Below, one piece after another: positions 21,115 through 30,106 of a stretch of 62,903 nt of DNA. A program made the translations under genes and the position numbers. The first letter of the stretch is position 1. Every line of letters starts with the position of its first letter. The DNA is taken from the NCBI GenBank assembly GCA_947444195.1, contig CANEZL010000030.1, positions 1-62,903 on the forward strand. The letters run 5' to 3'. The stretch is from Methylobacteriaceae bacterium. GTDB taxonomy: Bacteria > Pseudomonadota > Alphaproteobacteria > Rhizobiales > Beijerinckiaceae. Under the pieces are notes generated by a model that saw only the letters and a program-made list of their open reading frames with translations, searched no databases and was not told where the DNA came from.

Positions 21115-24100
21115 TCAGGGCTGCGGTGCCGGCTCCGGCGCCGACCGCTCGGGTGCGTCCGCCTCGGAAGACCGGCGCGCGGCGTCCTGGCGGGCCGCCT
21201 CCTGCCGCAGGGCCTCCTGTCGCAGGGCCTCTTGCCGCGCCGCCTCCTGCCGGGCGGCCTCCTCGGCGGCCTGGGACTTGAGGCGGGCCTGCCGGGCGGC
21301 TTCCTGGCGTGCGGCCTCCTGTCTGGCCGCTTCCTGTCTCGCGGTCTCCAGTCTTGCGGCCTCCAGCCTTGCCGCCTCTTGCCGGGCCGCCTCGTCCGCC
21401 GCCTTGAGCGCGGCGGCGCGGGCGCGGTCCATCTCGATGCGGGCGCGGCGGCGCTGGCGTTCGGACTGGTCGGCCTCCAGGAGCTCGATCCGCTCGAGTT
21501 CGCGCTGGAGCACCACGGCCGCGAGGCCGGTGGCGAGGGCGCCGGTATCGAGGCTGCGCTCGGGGGCGCCCATGGGCCCCGAGAGGCCGAGCTGCACGGC
21601 CGGGGTGCCGGCGCTCCAGCCGCGGGGCGGGGCGCCGCCGGCGAGCTGGCCGCGCGCGTCGAGGCGCCCGGCGCGCAGGTCGTAGGCCACGCTGCCGCTC
21701 CAGCGGGCCGGACCGAGGTCGAGGTCGAGGGGGCCGGCGCGCAGCACGCCGCCGACGATCGTCAGGGGAGCCGCGACGGTGCCGCGGGCCTGGGCGGCGG
21801 CCCGCCCGAGCTCCTCGCCCACGATCTGCGGCAGGCGGCCCTCGCGCAGGGGATCCTCCATCTCCAGGGCGCGGGCGAGCGCCCGGCCGAGGGCGGCGGG
21901 GTCGGCTTCCGGCACGGCGAGGTCGGCCAGGGCGAGGGTGCCGCTGCCGGCGAGGTTGGCCGCGAGCGCCCCCGCACTCGTCCCGCTCGTGCCGAAGCGG
22001 AGCTTGGCCGAGAGGCGCCCGCTCAGCGGGCTGCCGTCGGCGAGCGCCGGGATCGCCGCGTCCGCCAGTCCGCCCTCGCCCGAGATCGCGAGGGCCCCGC
22101 CCCGGCGGGCAAGGGTGGCGGATCCGTCGAGGCGGCCCTCCGCGAGCCGGGCGGTGAGGTCGCGCAGGCCCAGGGTACCGTCCTCCAGGGCGAGCCGGAA
22201 GGCCGCCCCGCTCGCGGTGAGGCCGGGGCCGAGTTCGAGGGCCGCCGCCCGCACGTCGAGGCGCACCGGCCCGTGCGGGCGCAAGGGGGCGGGGCGGGCC
22301 GGACCGCCCTCCGCCGGGAGCAGGGCGGCGGCGATCTGCGGCAGGGCGAGGCGGGCGAGCGTCGCGCTGCCGCCCACGCTGCCGTCGCCGCCGAGCACGG
22401 CCTGCGCGTCGAGGGCCGCCCCCGAGACCTGTCCCGAGACCGCGGCCCGCAGGTCCTCCCCCTGCCGGCCGAAGGTCACGGTGAGGGCGGCCGGCCAGGC
22501 GCCGGGGGCGAGGCCGCCCGCGCCGGCGAGCGCCAGGAAGGGGGCGATGTCGCCGCCCTCGGCGCGGACCGCCCCCGAGACCGGCCGCGCGTCCTCCGCG
22601 GCGAGGACGAGGGAGGTGGTGGCGAGCCGCAGGGCCGCCAGCACGGCCTCGCCCCGGACGGCGAGCCCGCCATCCCCGGTCCGGGTGGCCTGGAAGGTCA
22701 GGCTCGCGGGCGCGCGCAGGGCCGGCAGGTCGCCGCGCCCGAACCACGGCCCCGTCTGCGGCGTGGCGAGCCGGCCCTCGGCCCGCTCCAGCCGCCCCGC
22801 CCGGCGCGTCAGCGCGAGGTCGAGGTCGCCGCCGCCCGCCCGCCCGCGGGCCGCAGCGCGCAGGGTCTCGGCGGCCCCCGCCTCCCGGGCGAGCGTCACG
22901 CCGAGATCGAGGGGGGCGGCGCGCAGGAAATCCGGGACGAAGCGGCTCTCGCCGGCCCAGATCCGGTCGAGCAGGGCGACGAGCGGCGCGGCGGCGGGCG
23001 CCTGGACGCGGCCCTCGATCCGGCCCGCGCCGTCCGGGCTGATCCGGCCCGACAGGGTGGCGTTGGCGCCCGCGAGGTTCGTCACCTCCAGGCTGTCGAC
23101 GACGAGGCTCGGCCCGTCGGACTGGATGCGGGCGGCGACGGTGCCGCCCGTGCCCGCCTCCCCGTAGCGGGTGTCGCGGGCCTCCAGCGTCAGGCCGAGG
23201 TCGTGCCCTTCGAGGGCGCTGAACGCCGTGCCGAGGGGGGGCAGGGCGGCGATGTCGAGCCCGCGCGCGGCGATCTGGGCGTCGAAGCGGCCCCGGGTCC
23301 CCGGCGCGGGGGCGGCGTAGCGGACGTTGCCGGTGATCCGGGCGGGGCCCAGGCCCAGCCGCAGGTTCCGCAAGGAGAAGGCGGCGGCATCCGCCGAGAC
23401 GTCGGCGCCGGCCTCCACCGCCCGCCCGTCGAAGAGGGCGAGCGCCGGGTTCTCGAGGCCGAGCCGGCGCAGGTAGCGCCCGAACCCGTCCGAGCGGGGG
23501 GCCGAGAGGCTGACCGGGCCGGTGAAGCGCGGGGCGGGCACGGTCTCGAAGGTGCCGCTCGCCGCCAGGGCCGCCGCCCCCGGCGCCGACGCGCGCAGGC
23601 CGCGCAGCACGAGCCCGCCGTCCCGGTCGAGGGTCGCGGCGAGGGCGAGGTCCGACCATTCCGCCCCCCCGAGGGCGAGGCTCTCCGCCGCGAGGTCCAG
23701 ATCGAGCAGGACCGGCAGGCCGAGGCCCGCCCTCGGCAGGCCCCGCGCGATCAGGGCCTGGCCCGCGGGGGCTGCGAGGAAGCCGTCGAGGTCGAGCCGG
23801 CGCGCCTCCAGGGCCAGGCCCGCCCGCCAGTGGCGCAGGTCGAGCCGCCCGCTCCCCGAGAGGCGGACGGGGCGCCCGCCCGGATCGATCTCCGCGGCCA
23901 CCGTGTCGAAGCGGAGCTGGGAGCCCGTGCCCTTGAACTGGCCCGAGAGCGCCATGGGCACGAAGGGGCCCGCTTCCTGGCTCGGGGGCCCGACGACGAG
24001 GCGCGCCGTCCCCTCGGTCTGCACGGTGCGGGCGGGCCGGCCGCCGCGGGCCGGGGCCGGCCCGAGGCTGAGCCGGGCATCGGCCTCGAAGCGGGGATGC

Positions 24101-24723
24101 GCGTCGCCGCCCCCCGAGAGCTTCACCGCGACGCCGTCCGCCTCAAGCGCCCCGCTCGTCAGCCGGAACGGCACGCCGCCGCTCGCGCCCTCCACCCGCC
24201 AGGGGCCGCGGAGGGCCGGGGCCTGGAGGCGCAGGTCGGTGGCGTAGAGCTGGTCGGTCCGGCCCGTGGCCGGCACCGTCGTGGTCAGGAGGAACTGCTG
24301 GATCTGGAGATCCTCGATGGCGAGGTCGTCCGTGCCGAGCGCGGCCGGCAGATCGGAGGGCAGGAGCAGGGCCTCGCCCGCCGTCACCGGCACCTTCACC
24401 TCGGCCCGGCCGATCCGCGTCTCCGTGAAGCGGAACTCGCCCTTCAGGAGCGGCGGCAGGGCGAGCTCCGCCTTGACGAAGCGCGCGTCGAGGCTCGGCC
24501 CCCCCTCCGTGCCGAGATGCAGCCGGTCGATGCGCAGGCGCGGGGAGGGCAGCAGGCGCACGTCGAGCCGGCCCTCGCTGCGCACGGGCATGCCGAGGGA
24601 GCGGCCGACCGCCCGGTCCACCACGGCGCGCTGGGCCGTCCAGTCCACGAGGGGCGGCACCGCGAGCGCAGCCACGAGGAGGAGGATGACGGCGCCCGCG
24701 AGCGCGGTCAGGATGTCACGCAC
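21115..24723 (-). CDS. Large AsmA-family protein with repetitive coiled-coil tail
   Basis: A 1202-residue protein (GTG start at 24723). Residues about 7-28 are a single transmembrane anchor (LAGAVILLLVAALAVPPLVD), followed by an AsmA N-domain (LGMPVRSEGRLDVRLLPSPR, LRIDRLHLGTEGG). The long middle consists of beta-strand-rich repeats of the type LSGRISPDGAGRIEGRVQAP and LDGSATLARRGGALAISGEG. An AsmA_2-like block follows (LSGRLSAKLRFGTSG, LAGSGTLALADLAVPEADPA). AsmA-like proteins are thought to bridge inner and outer membranes and to affect lipid or outer-membrane homeostasis. The last 110 residues are an EAARQ/EAARL repeat predicted to be a long charged helix, ending in a Pro/Ser tail. AsmA proteins of 600-1200 residues are known; the tail is unusual. 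Confidence 0.85.
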   Translation of the reverse strand: MRDILTALAGAVILLLVAALAVPPLVDWTAQRAVVDRAVGRSLGMPVRSEGRLDVRLLPSPRLRIDRLHLGTEGGPSLDARFVKAELALPPLLKGEFRFTETRIGRAEVKVPVTAGEALLLPSDLPAALGTDDLAIEDLQIQQFLLTTTVPATGRTDQLYATDLRLQAPALRGPWRVEGASGGVPFRLTSGALEADGVAVKLSGGGDAHPRFEADARLSLGPAPARGGRPARTVQTEGTARLVVGPPSQEAGPFVPMALSGQFKGTGSQLRFDTVAAEIDPGGRPVRLSGSGRLDLRHWRAGLALEARRLDLDGFLAAPAGQALIARGLPRAGLGLPVLLDLDLAAESLALGGAEWSDLALAATLDRDGGLVLRGLRASAPGAAALAASGTFETVPAPRFTGPVSLSAPRSDGFGRYLRRLGLENPALALFDGRAVEAGADVSADAAAFSLRNLRLGLGPARITGNVRYAAPAPGTRGRFDAQIAARGLDIAALPPLGTAFSALEGHDLGLTLEARDTRYGEAGTGGTVAARIQSDGPSLVVDSLEVTNLAGANATLSGRISPDGAGRIEGRVQAPAAAPLVALLDRIWAGESRFVPDFLRAAPLDLGVTLAREAGAAETLRAAARGRAGGGDLDLALTRRAGRLERAEGRLATPQTGPWFGRGDLPALRAPASLTFQATRTGDGGLAVRGEAVLAALRLATTSLVLAAEDARPVSGAVRAEGGDIAPFLALAGAGGLAPGAWPAALTVTFGRQGEDLRAAVSGQVSGAALDAQAVLGGDGSVGGSATLARLALPQIAAALLPAEGGPARPAPLRPHGPVRLDVRAAALELGPGLTASGAAFRLALEDGTLGLRDLTARLAEGRLDGSATLARRGGALAISGEGGLADAAIPALADGSPLSGRLSAKLRFGTSGTSAGALAANLAGSGTLALADLAVPEADPAALGRALARALEMEDPLREGRLPQIVGEELGRAAAQARGTVAAPLTIVGGVLRAGPLDLDLGPARWSGSVAYDLRAGRLDARGQLAGGAPPRGWSAGTPAVQLGLSGPMGAPERSLDTGALATGLAAVVLQRELERIELLEADQSERQRRRARIEMDRARAAALKAADEAARQEAARLEAARLETARQEAARQEAARQEAARQARLKSQAAEEAARQEAARQEALRQEALRQEAARQDAARRSSEADAPERSAPEPAPQP

Positions 24724-24860
24724 CGTTCAGTCCCGCTCGGCAACCCGGCCGCCCGCCGGCAACGGGGGACGCCGAGGACGGCACGACGCGATCCTCGAGA
24801 ACCCCCGACGGCGACATAGCACGCCCCGGGGCCCCCGGCGCCAGCCGGTCGCGCCCGCCG

Positions 24861-25118
24861 TCAGCGCCGCGGGGCGGGGACGGCGCCGGAACCGGGGGGC
24901 GGCGTGTGCGGCCGGGAGATCTCGTTGCGCTGGATCTCCATGCGGATGGCGTTGTTCTGCGAGGTGATGCCCTGCTGCATGCTGCGCATGTCGCTCTGGC
25001 GGGCGAGCGATTCGTTGGCCGCGTTGGGATTGCCCGGCTGCACCTGCGCGGCGGCCGGCAGGGTGGAGAGCGCGGCGAGGGCGGCGAGGCCCGCGGCGGG
25101 GAGGAGGCGAGGACGCAT
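24861..25118 (-). CDS. Small secreted protein, function unknown
   Basis: An 85-residue protein with a signal peptide (MRPRLLPAAGLAALAALSTL PAAA-Q). The mature part is hydrophilic and Asn/Gln-rich (NPNAANESLARQSDMRSMQQ), with a helix-forming middle and a Pro/Gly tail. I recognise no domain. It sits divergently from the helicase gene (129 bases between) and upstream of the AsmA gene on the same strand, with 137 bases between; they might share a transcript. Small proteins of this kind recur in the window (4361, 28932, 57455, 62338). Confidence 0.7.
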   Translation of the reverse strand: MRPRLLPAAGLAALAALSTLPAAAQVQPGNPNAANESLARQSDMRSMQQGITSQNNAIRMEIQRNEISRPHTPPPGSGAVPAPRR

Positions 25119-25247
25119 GAGGGGGCTCGTTCGTGTCCGGTTGACGGGCCTGATCGGGGGACGACGCCCGGGCGGGCCGCCGGGTTCCCGGATCCTGCGC
25201 GGGGCCCGGGCCTCGACGCCGTTCGCGTTATGGTCCAGGGAAGGGCG

Positions 25248-27617
25248 ATGCAGAACCGTTCCGACAGCGATCCCGGAGCCGACGCCGCCGTCCCGATCAG
25301 CGCGCGCGCCATGGGCGGCCTGCGGCCCGCTGCGGCCTATCTCGACGGGCTGAACCCCGAGCAGCGCCGCGCTGTGGAGACCACGGAGGGGCCGGTCCTG
25401 GTGCTCGCCGGCGCCGGCACCGGCAAGACCCGCGTGCTCACCACCCGCATCGCCCACCTGATCGCCACCGGCCGGGCGCGCCCCTACGACATCCTCGCGG
25501 TGACCTTCACCAACAAGGCGGCGCGCGAGATGAAGCACCGCATCGGCACGCTGATCGGGCCGGCGGGGGAGGGCATGCCCTGGCTCGGCACCTTCCACGC
25601 CATCGGCACCAAGATCCTGCGCCGGCACGCCGAGCTCGTCGGGCTGAAATCCGACTTCACCATCCTCGGCACCGACGACCAGCTCCGCCTGATGAAGCAG
25701 GTCATCGCGGATCAGAACGTCGACGAGAAGCGCTGGCCCGCCCGCGCGCTCGCCCACGCCATCGACGGCTGGAAGAACCGCGGCCTCGCGCCCGAGCAGG
25801 TGCCCGCCGGCGAGGCGCAGGGGTTCGCCTTCGGCAAGGGGCTCGCCCTCTACGCCGCCTACCAGGCCCGGCTCGCCACGCTGAACGCCGTGGATTTCGG
25901 CGACCTGCTGCTCCTCTGCCTCAAGCTCTGGCGCGAGAACGGGGACGTTCTGGAGAACTACCAGACCCGCTTCCGCTACATCCTCGTGGACGAGTACCAG
26001 GACACCAACGTCGCCCAGTACCTCTGGCTGCGCCTGCTCGCGCAGGGGCACCGCAACGTGGCCTGCGTGGGCGACGACGACCAGTCGATCTACGGCTGGC
26101 GCGGGGCCGAGGTCGACAACATCCTCCGCTTCGAGCACGATTTTCCCGGCGCCGTCGTGGTCAGGCTCGAGCGCAACTACCGCTCCACCGGCCACATCCT
26201 CGCCGCCGCCTCCGGGCTCATCGCCAGGAACGAGGGCCGGCTCGGCAAGACCCTGCGCACCGACGACACGCTGGGCGAGCGCGTCACCGTCACCGGCGCC
26301 TGGGATTCCGAGGAGGAGGCCCGCCTCGTCGCCGAGGCGATCGAGCGGCTGCAGGGGCAGAAGCATCCCCTCTCCGAGATCGCGGTGCTGGTGCGGATCT
26401 CGGCGCAGATGCGCGAGATCGAGGACCGCTTCGTGCAGGTGGGCCTGCCCTACCGGGTCATCGGCGGCCCGCGCTTCTACGAGCGGGCCGAGATCCGCGA
26501 CGCGCTCGCCTATCTGCGCGCCACCGTGAACCCCGCCGACGACCTCGCCTTCGAGCGCATCGTCAATACGCCCAAGCGCGGCCTCGGCGACGCGACCCTG
26601 CAGCAGCTCCACACCTATGCCCGCGCCGGCCAGATGCCGCTGCTGGTCGCCGCCCGCCGCCTCTGCGAGACCGACGAGCTGAAGCCCCGCGTGCGCTCGA
26701 CCCTGCGGGCGCTGACCGAGAGCTTCTCGCGCTGGGCGCGCAGCGTCGAGACGCAGCCCCATTCCGAGGTGGCGCAGACCATCCTGGAGGAATCCGGCTA
26801 CACCGAGATGTGGCAGAAGGAGCGCTCGGCCGACGCCGCCGGGCGCCTGGAGAACCTCAAGGAGTTCGTGCGCTCCATGGAGGAGTTCCCGGACCTGGCG
26901 GGTTTCCTCGAACACGTCTCCCTCGTCATGGAGGCCTCCGAGGCGGAAGGAGCCGAGCGCGTCTCCCTGATGACGCTCCACGCCGCCAAGGGGCTCGAAT
27001 TCGACACCGTGTTCCTCCCCGGCTGGGAGGACGGCCTGTTCCCCAGCCAGCGGGCCCTCGACGAGAGCGGGCGCGCCGGGCTGGAGGAGGAGCGGCGCCT
27101 CGCCCATGTGGGCCTCACCCGCGCCCGCAAGCGCGCCAAGCTGTCCTTCGCCGTCAACCGGCGCATCCACGGCCTGTGGTCCTCGACCATTCCCTCCCGC
27201 TTCATCGACGAGCTGCCGGAAGCCGCCGTCGACGTGGTGGAGGCCCCCGCTCATTTCGCGGCGGGCGCCTCGCGCTTCGACCGGAACCCGGCGCCCTTCG
27301 GCTCCTCCTACGGCACGCCGGGCTGGCAGCGGGCCCAGGCCGCCACGCAAGGCGCCGCGCAGGGGCGAGGCAACGCGCCGGGGGGCCGCGCCGGCGGCTT
27401 CGGTGGGGGCGGCCGCTCGGGCGGCCCGCGCCAGATCGAGGGCGAGCTCATCGCCAAATCCACCGGCGCGGCCTCCGCCTTCCAGGGCGGCCAGCGGGTC
27501 TTCCACACCAAGTTCGGCCCCGGCACGGTCGCCGGCATCGACGGCAACAAGCTCACCGTTGACTTCGACAAGGCCGGCCGGAAGATGGTTCTCGACAGCT
27601 TCGTCCAGCCGGGCTGA
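25248..27617 (+). CDS. uvrD: UvrD/PcrA-type ATP-dependent DNA helicase (superfamily 1A)
   Basis: A 789-residue 3'-5' helicase acting in nucleotide excision and mismatch repair. Motifs in order: Q motif GLNPEQRRAVETTEGPVLVL, Walker A LAGAGTGKTRVLTTRI, motif Ia AVTFTNKAAREMKHR, Walker B ILVDEYQDTN, motif III CVGDDDQSIYGWRGAEV, motif IV VRLERNYRS, motif V LMTLHAAKGLEFDTVFLPGW and motif VI LAHVGLTRARK. A Gly-rich linker (about 690-720) precedes a C-terminal Tudor-like domain (VFHTKFGPGTVAGIDGNKLT), as in PcrA and UvrD. The ATG at 25248 has a strong AGGGAAGGG site; an ATG at 25230 is in frame too. Confidence 0.96.
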   Translation: MQNRSDSDPGADAAVPISARAMGGLRPAAAYLDGLNPEQRRAVETTEGPVLVLAGAGTGKTRVLTTRIAHLIATGRARPYDILAVTFTNKAAREMKHRIGTLIGPAGEGMPWLGTFHAIGTKILRRHAELVGLKSDFTILGTDDQLRLMKQVIADQNVDEKRWPARALAHAIDGWKNRGLAPEQVPAGEAQGFAFGKGLALYAAYQARLATLNAVDFGDLLLLCLKLWRENGDVLENYQTRFRYILVDEYQDTNVAQYLWLRLLAQGHRNVACVGDDDQSIYGWRGAEVDNILRFEHDFPGAVVVRLERNYRSTGHILAAASGLIARNEGRLGKTLRTDDTLGERVTVTGAWDSEEEARLVAEAIERLQGQKHPLSEIAVLVRISAQMREIEDRFVQVGLPYRVIGGPRFYERAEIRDALAYLRATVNPADDLAFERIVNTPKRGLGDATLQQLHTYARAGQMPLLVAARRLCETDELKPRVRSTLRALTESFSRWARSVETQPHSEVAQTILEESGYTEMWQKERSADAAGRLENLKEFVRSMEEFPDLAGFLEHVSLVMEASEAEGAERVSLMTLHAAKGLEFDTVFLPGWEDGLFPSQRALDESGRAGLEEERRLAHVGLTRARKRAKLSFAVNRRIHGLWSSTIPSRFIDELPEAAVDVVEAPAHFAAGASRFDRNPAPFGSSYGTPGWQRAQAATQGAAQGRGNAPGGRAGGFGGGGRSGGPRQIEGELIAKSTGAASAFQGGQRVFHTKFGPGTVAGIDGNKLTVDFDKAGRKMVLDSFVQPG

Positions 27618-28081
27618 GCTGTCCCGCCGGCCAGAGCCCGGACTTCGGGGCGGCAGGGTCGGCTGGAAGCGCTCCGCGCGGAGCGGGTCAGGATCGAGGG
27701 CGTGACGGGTGGCGTGTCGTCCCGAACCCGCGCGAGGCCGGCGCCACGCCCGGCCCGAGCCCCGACGCTGGACCGCATGACCCGAACGTCCGGACCGGCC
27801 CGTTGCGCGGGGGCCACAATCCGAGTCGCCGTTCGGCGTGCACCCGAGAACGTCTCGGAAATGCAACATCCGCGGTACAAGCATTCGCCGCGCGCCGGCG
27901 TGGTGCGCGCATTGCTTTCTTCGAGAAACGGTTTGCACAGGCGATTCGATGATGGATGGAACTCGGAAAGCCCGTCCACCATTGGGGTGCAGAACGTGAA
28001 GAGAGGTCTACGGTCGAACCAAGAATAACAAACGGCGCAGTGACGGTTCCAGATTGGCAATTCCACCTGGAGTGTTGATCG
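27618..28081. other. Intergenic region before phoH, partly AT-rich
   Basis: No gene is supported. The first 200 bases are GC-rich with no clear structure. About 27840-28080 is comparatively AT-rich, with runs such as CAAGAATAACAAACGG and TGTTGATCG next to the phoH start, so it probably contains the phoH promoter and a long 5' leader. I found no recognisable riboswitch. Confidence 0.4.
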
Positions 28082-28798
28082 ATGAAAAGACGGCGCGCAC
28101 GGCTTGAACTGGTCGAGGACCGATCGACTCGGTTGCACAGGACCCGGTTCGACGAGGAACGTTGTTTAAGTCCGATCCAACCACTGACCGAACGACAGGG
28201 CGAGTATCTCGACGCTCTCGCCAGGAACGACCAAGTCATCGTCCTCGGACCGGCCGGCACCGGCAAGACCTTCATCGCGGGCACCCGCGCCGCCGACCAG
28301 CTCCGCCAGCGCCGCATCGCCAAGGTGGTCATCACCCGGCCCAACGTCCCCTCCGGCCGCTCGCTCGGCTTCTTCCCCGGCACCCTCGAGGACAAGATCG
28401 CCCCCTGGGTCGCGCCCCTGACCGAGGCGATGAAGGAGCGCATGGGCCAGGCCGCCTTCGAGATCGCCCTGAAGGCCGGCGACATCGAGATCGTGCCCTT
28501 CGAGGTGATGCGCGGGCGCACCTTCAAGAACTGCCTCGTGATCCTCGACGAGGCGCAGAACACCACCACCGCCGAGATCAAGATGTTCCTCACCCGCATC
28601 GGCGACGATTGCCAAGTGATCATCAACGGCGACGTCTCGCAGACGGACCTGCGCGAGACCTCGGGCCTGCGCACCGTGATCCACCTCATCAAGAGCCGCA
28701 TGATGGCGATCCCGGTGGTGGAGTTCACCCGCGACGACATCGTCCGCTCCGGCATCTGCGCGGAATGGGTGAAGGCCTTCGAGGAAACCAATCTCTGA
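28082..28798 (+). CDS. phoH: PhoH-family ATPase
   Basis: A 238-residue protein with the PhoH P-loop fold: PLTERQGEYLDALARNDQVI, Walker A GPAGTGKTFIAGTRAADQL (residues 56-63 form the loop), VITRPNVPSGRSLGFFPGTL, Walker B NCLVILDEAQNTT, and IINGDVSQTDL. PhoH proteins are cytoplasmic ATPases linked in E. coli to phosphate starvation, and relatives are implicated in RNA handling with YbeY. The length fits the single-domain PhoH type (no KH or PIN domain). It is not next to ybeY or miaB, so it is probably the PhoH2-like lone form. The start ATG follows TGGAGTGTTGATCG. Confidence 0.93.
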   Translation: MKRRRARLELVEDRSTRLHRTRFDEERCLSPIQPLTERQGEYLDALARNDQVIVLGPAGTGKTFIAGTRAADQLRQRRIAKVVITRPNVPSGRSLGFFPGTLEDKIAPWVAPLTEAMKERMGQAAFEIALKAGDIEIVPFEVMRGRTFKNCLVILDEAQNTTTAEIKMFLTRIGDDCQVIINGDVSQTDLRETSGLRTVIHLIKSRMMAIPVVEFTRDDIVRSGICAEWVKAFEETNL

Positions 28799-28931
28799 TT
28801 GAACAGTTGGGCACGGCGGGCCTCGAGCGGTGGCCCGCCGCGCTCCACGAGCGCGAGATGCTTCTCCGGGCCCCGCGTCCGGGAGAACGAACCGGGTGTC
28901 GCGCCCGGACATTCGAGACCAGGAGTCTCTC

Positions 28932-29192
28932 GTGAGGAAACTGACCTTCGCCTTCGCCGTCCTCGCCGGACTGGGCGCCGCCGCCATGGCCGGGCCCGCC
29001 TCGGCGGCGCCGGCTCTGCCCATGGGCGCGTCGGCCTCCGACGCGGTGACCCCGGTCCAGATGAACCGGATGGAGCGCCGCGTGATGCACCGGCGCATGG
29101 AGCGCCGGATGATGCGCCGGCATATGGAGCGTCGCATGATGCGCCGTCACATGGAGCGCCGGATGATGCGCCGCGACATGCGCCGCATGTAA
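28932..29192 (+). CDS. Secreted peptide with a Met/Arg nonapeptide repeat
   Basis: An 86-residue product from a GTG start with an AGGAG site 8 bases upstream. The signal peptide is FAFAVLAGLGAAAMAGPASA. The mature C-terminal half consists of four 9-residue units: MERRVMHRR, MERRMMRRH, MERRMMRRH and MERRMMRRD, then MRRM. At DNA level this is a 27-bp tandem repeat. The result is a very basic helix with regular Met and some His, which might bind copper or other soft metals, nucleic acid or anionic membrane (inference only). I recognise no named family. It lies 133 bases after phoH on the same strand. Confidence 0.75.
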   Translation: MRKLTFAFAVLAGLGAAAMAGPASAAPALPMGASASDAVTPVQMNRMERRVMHRRMERRMMRRHMERRMMRRHMERRMMRRDMRRM

Positions 29193-29300
29193 GCGATCCG
29201 TCGGGATTGGAGCCGGCTCCGGCCGGACGACGCCGCGCCGGATCCACGGTCCGGCGCAGCGCTCGGGGCCCCGCGGGGCCCCGTTTCCGTTCGGGCCTCC

Positions 29301-29345
29301 GGCGCGACGCCGGTGCTGGCGCGACGCCGGTGCTGGCGCGACGCC
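29301..29345. repeat. 17-bp tandem repeat, about 2.6 copies
   Basis: The unit GGCGCGACGCCGGTGCT occurs exactly at 29301-29317 and 29318-29334, then partially at 29335-29345. It lies in the spacer between the Met/Arg peptide gene and the UbiK-like gene, 105 bases before the latter. No function is evident; such short repeats often vary in number between strains. Confidence 0.75.
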
Positions 29346-29449
29346 TGTGGATGCAGGCACATTGCCGCGGTGGCGCCGGATTCCCATCTCGGGTCCTCCC
29401 GTGAGACATGCCGGACGCGCCGGAACGGGCCCGCGCCAGGGAGACCTCG

Positions 29450-29743
29450 ATGCCCCCCTCCAACCGTTTGTTCGACGACTTCGCCCGGCTGATGACCGAT
29501 GCCGCCGGCGCCGCCCAGGGCGTCCGCCGCGAGGCCGAGACGGTGTTCCGCGCCCAGGTGGAGCGCCTGATCCGCGACATGGACATCGCCTCCCGCGAGG
29601 AGGTGGACGTGCTGCGCGACCTCGTCACCACCCTGCGCACCCAGAACGACGCCCTCGCCGCCCGCGTCGCCGCCCTCGAATCGCAGGTGGGGCCGAAGGC
29701 CGGCGGCGAGGCCGCGGCGGCCGGCGCGAGCGAGATCGTCTGA
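29450..29743 (+). CDS. ubiK: UbiK-family (BMFP) accessory protein
   Basis: A 97-residue protein matching the BMFP/UbiK family: SNRLFDDFARLMTDAAGAAQ, EAETVFRAQVERLIRDMDIA, SREEVDVLRDLVTTLRTQND and ALAARVAALESQV, a C-terminal coiled coil. UbiK helps late steps of ubiquinone synthesis, probably by linking the Ubi complex to lipid, and family members have membrane-fusing activity in vitro. The ATG at 29450 with AGGGAG upstream is preferred to an in-frame ATG at 29408. The C-terminal 15 residues are an Ala/Gly tail. The gene stands alone. Confidence 0.85.
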   Translation: MPPSNRLFDDFARLMTDAAGAAQGVRREAETVFRAQVERLIRDMDIASREEVDVLRDLVTTLRTQNDALAARVAALESQVGPKAGGEAAAAGASEIV

Positions 29744-30106
29744 GGATTTCCCGGACCGGCCGCGCGCCTTGGGGCGAGCGGCGCGGGGTCTCTCCCGGCC
29801 GGGCCGGCCTCCGCTTCGGGGCCGATGCACGCCGAGGTTTTTGCACAGGGAAGCGGCGGCAGCGCGGCCGTTTCCTGTTCACCGGCCGGGTGATCCGCTT
29901 TGTGTCGCGAGTCCCGCCCGGTCTATAGTCGGTCCAACGCTGATTCGTCCGAGACCGCCGATGACCGCGAGCAGTCGAGCCTTCGCCGGCCCGAGTTTGA
30001 CCACGACAGGTCAAGCTTAACCCCGCCTCCGCGCGGTTCGACGCTCCGGTTTCTTCCCCAACATCACGCAGCGGCGGCCCGATCGCGGTCGCCAGCCTGG
30101 ATTGTC
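29744..30106. other. Intergenic region upstream of ybjN with a palindrome
   Basis: No gene is supported in these 363 bases. At 29997-30014 the palindrome TTGACC-ACGACA-GGTCAA stands about 90 bases before the ybjN start and could be an operator. A TATAGTCGG segment near 29925 might be a -10 region. Confidence 0.4.

Noticed and set aside
19544..23659. A single 1371-codon protein fusing the beta-propeller with upstream sequence
   Set aside because: Everything upstream of the signal peptide at about 20719 is in another phase over the AsmA gene and has no protein-like features; the propeller has its own start and leader.
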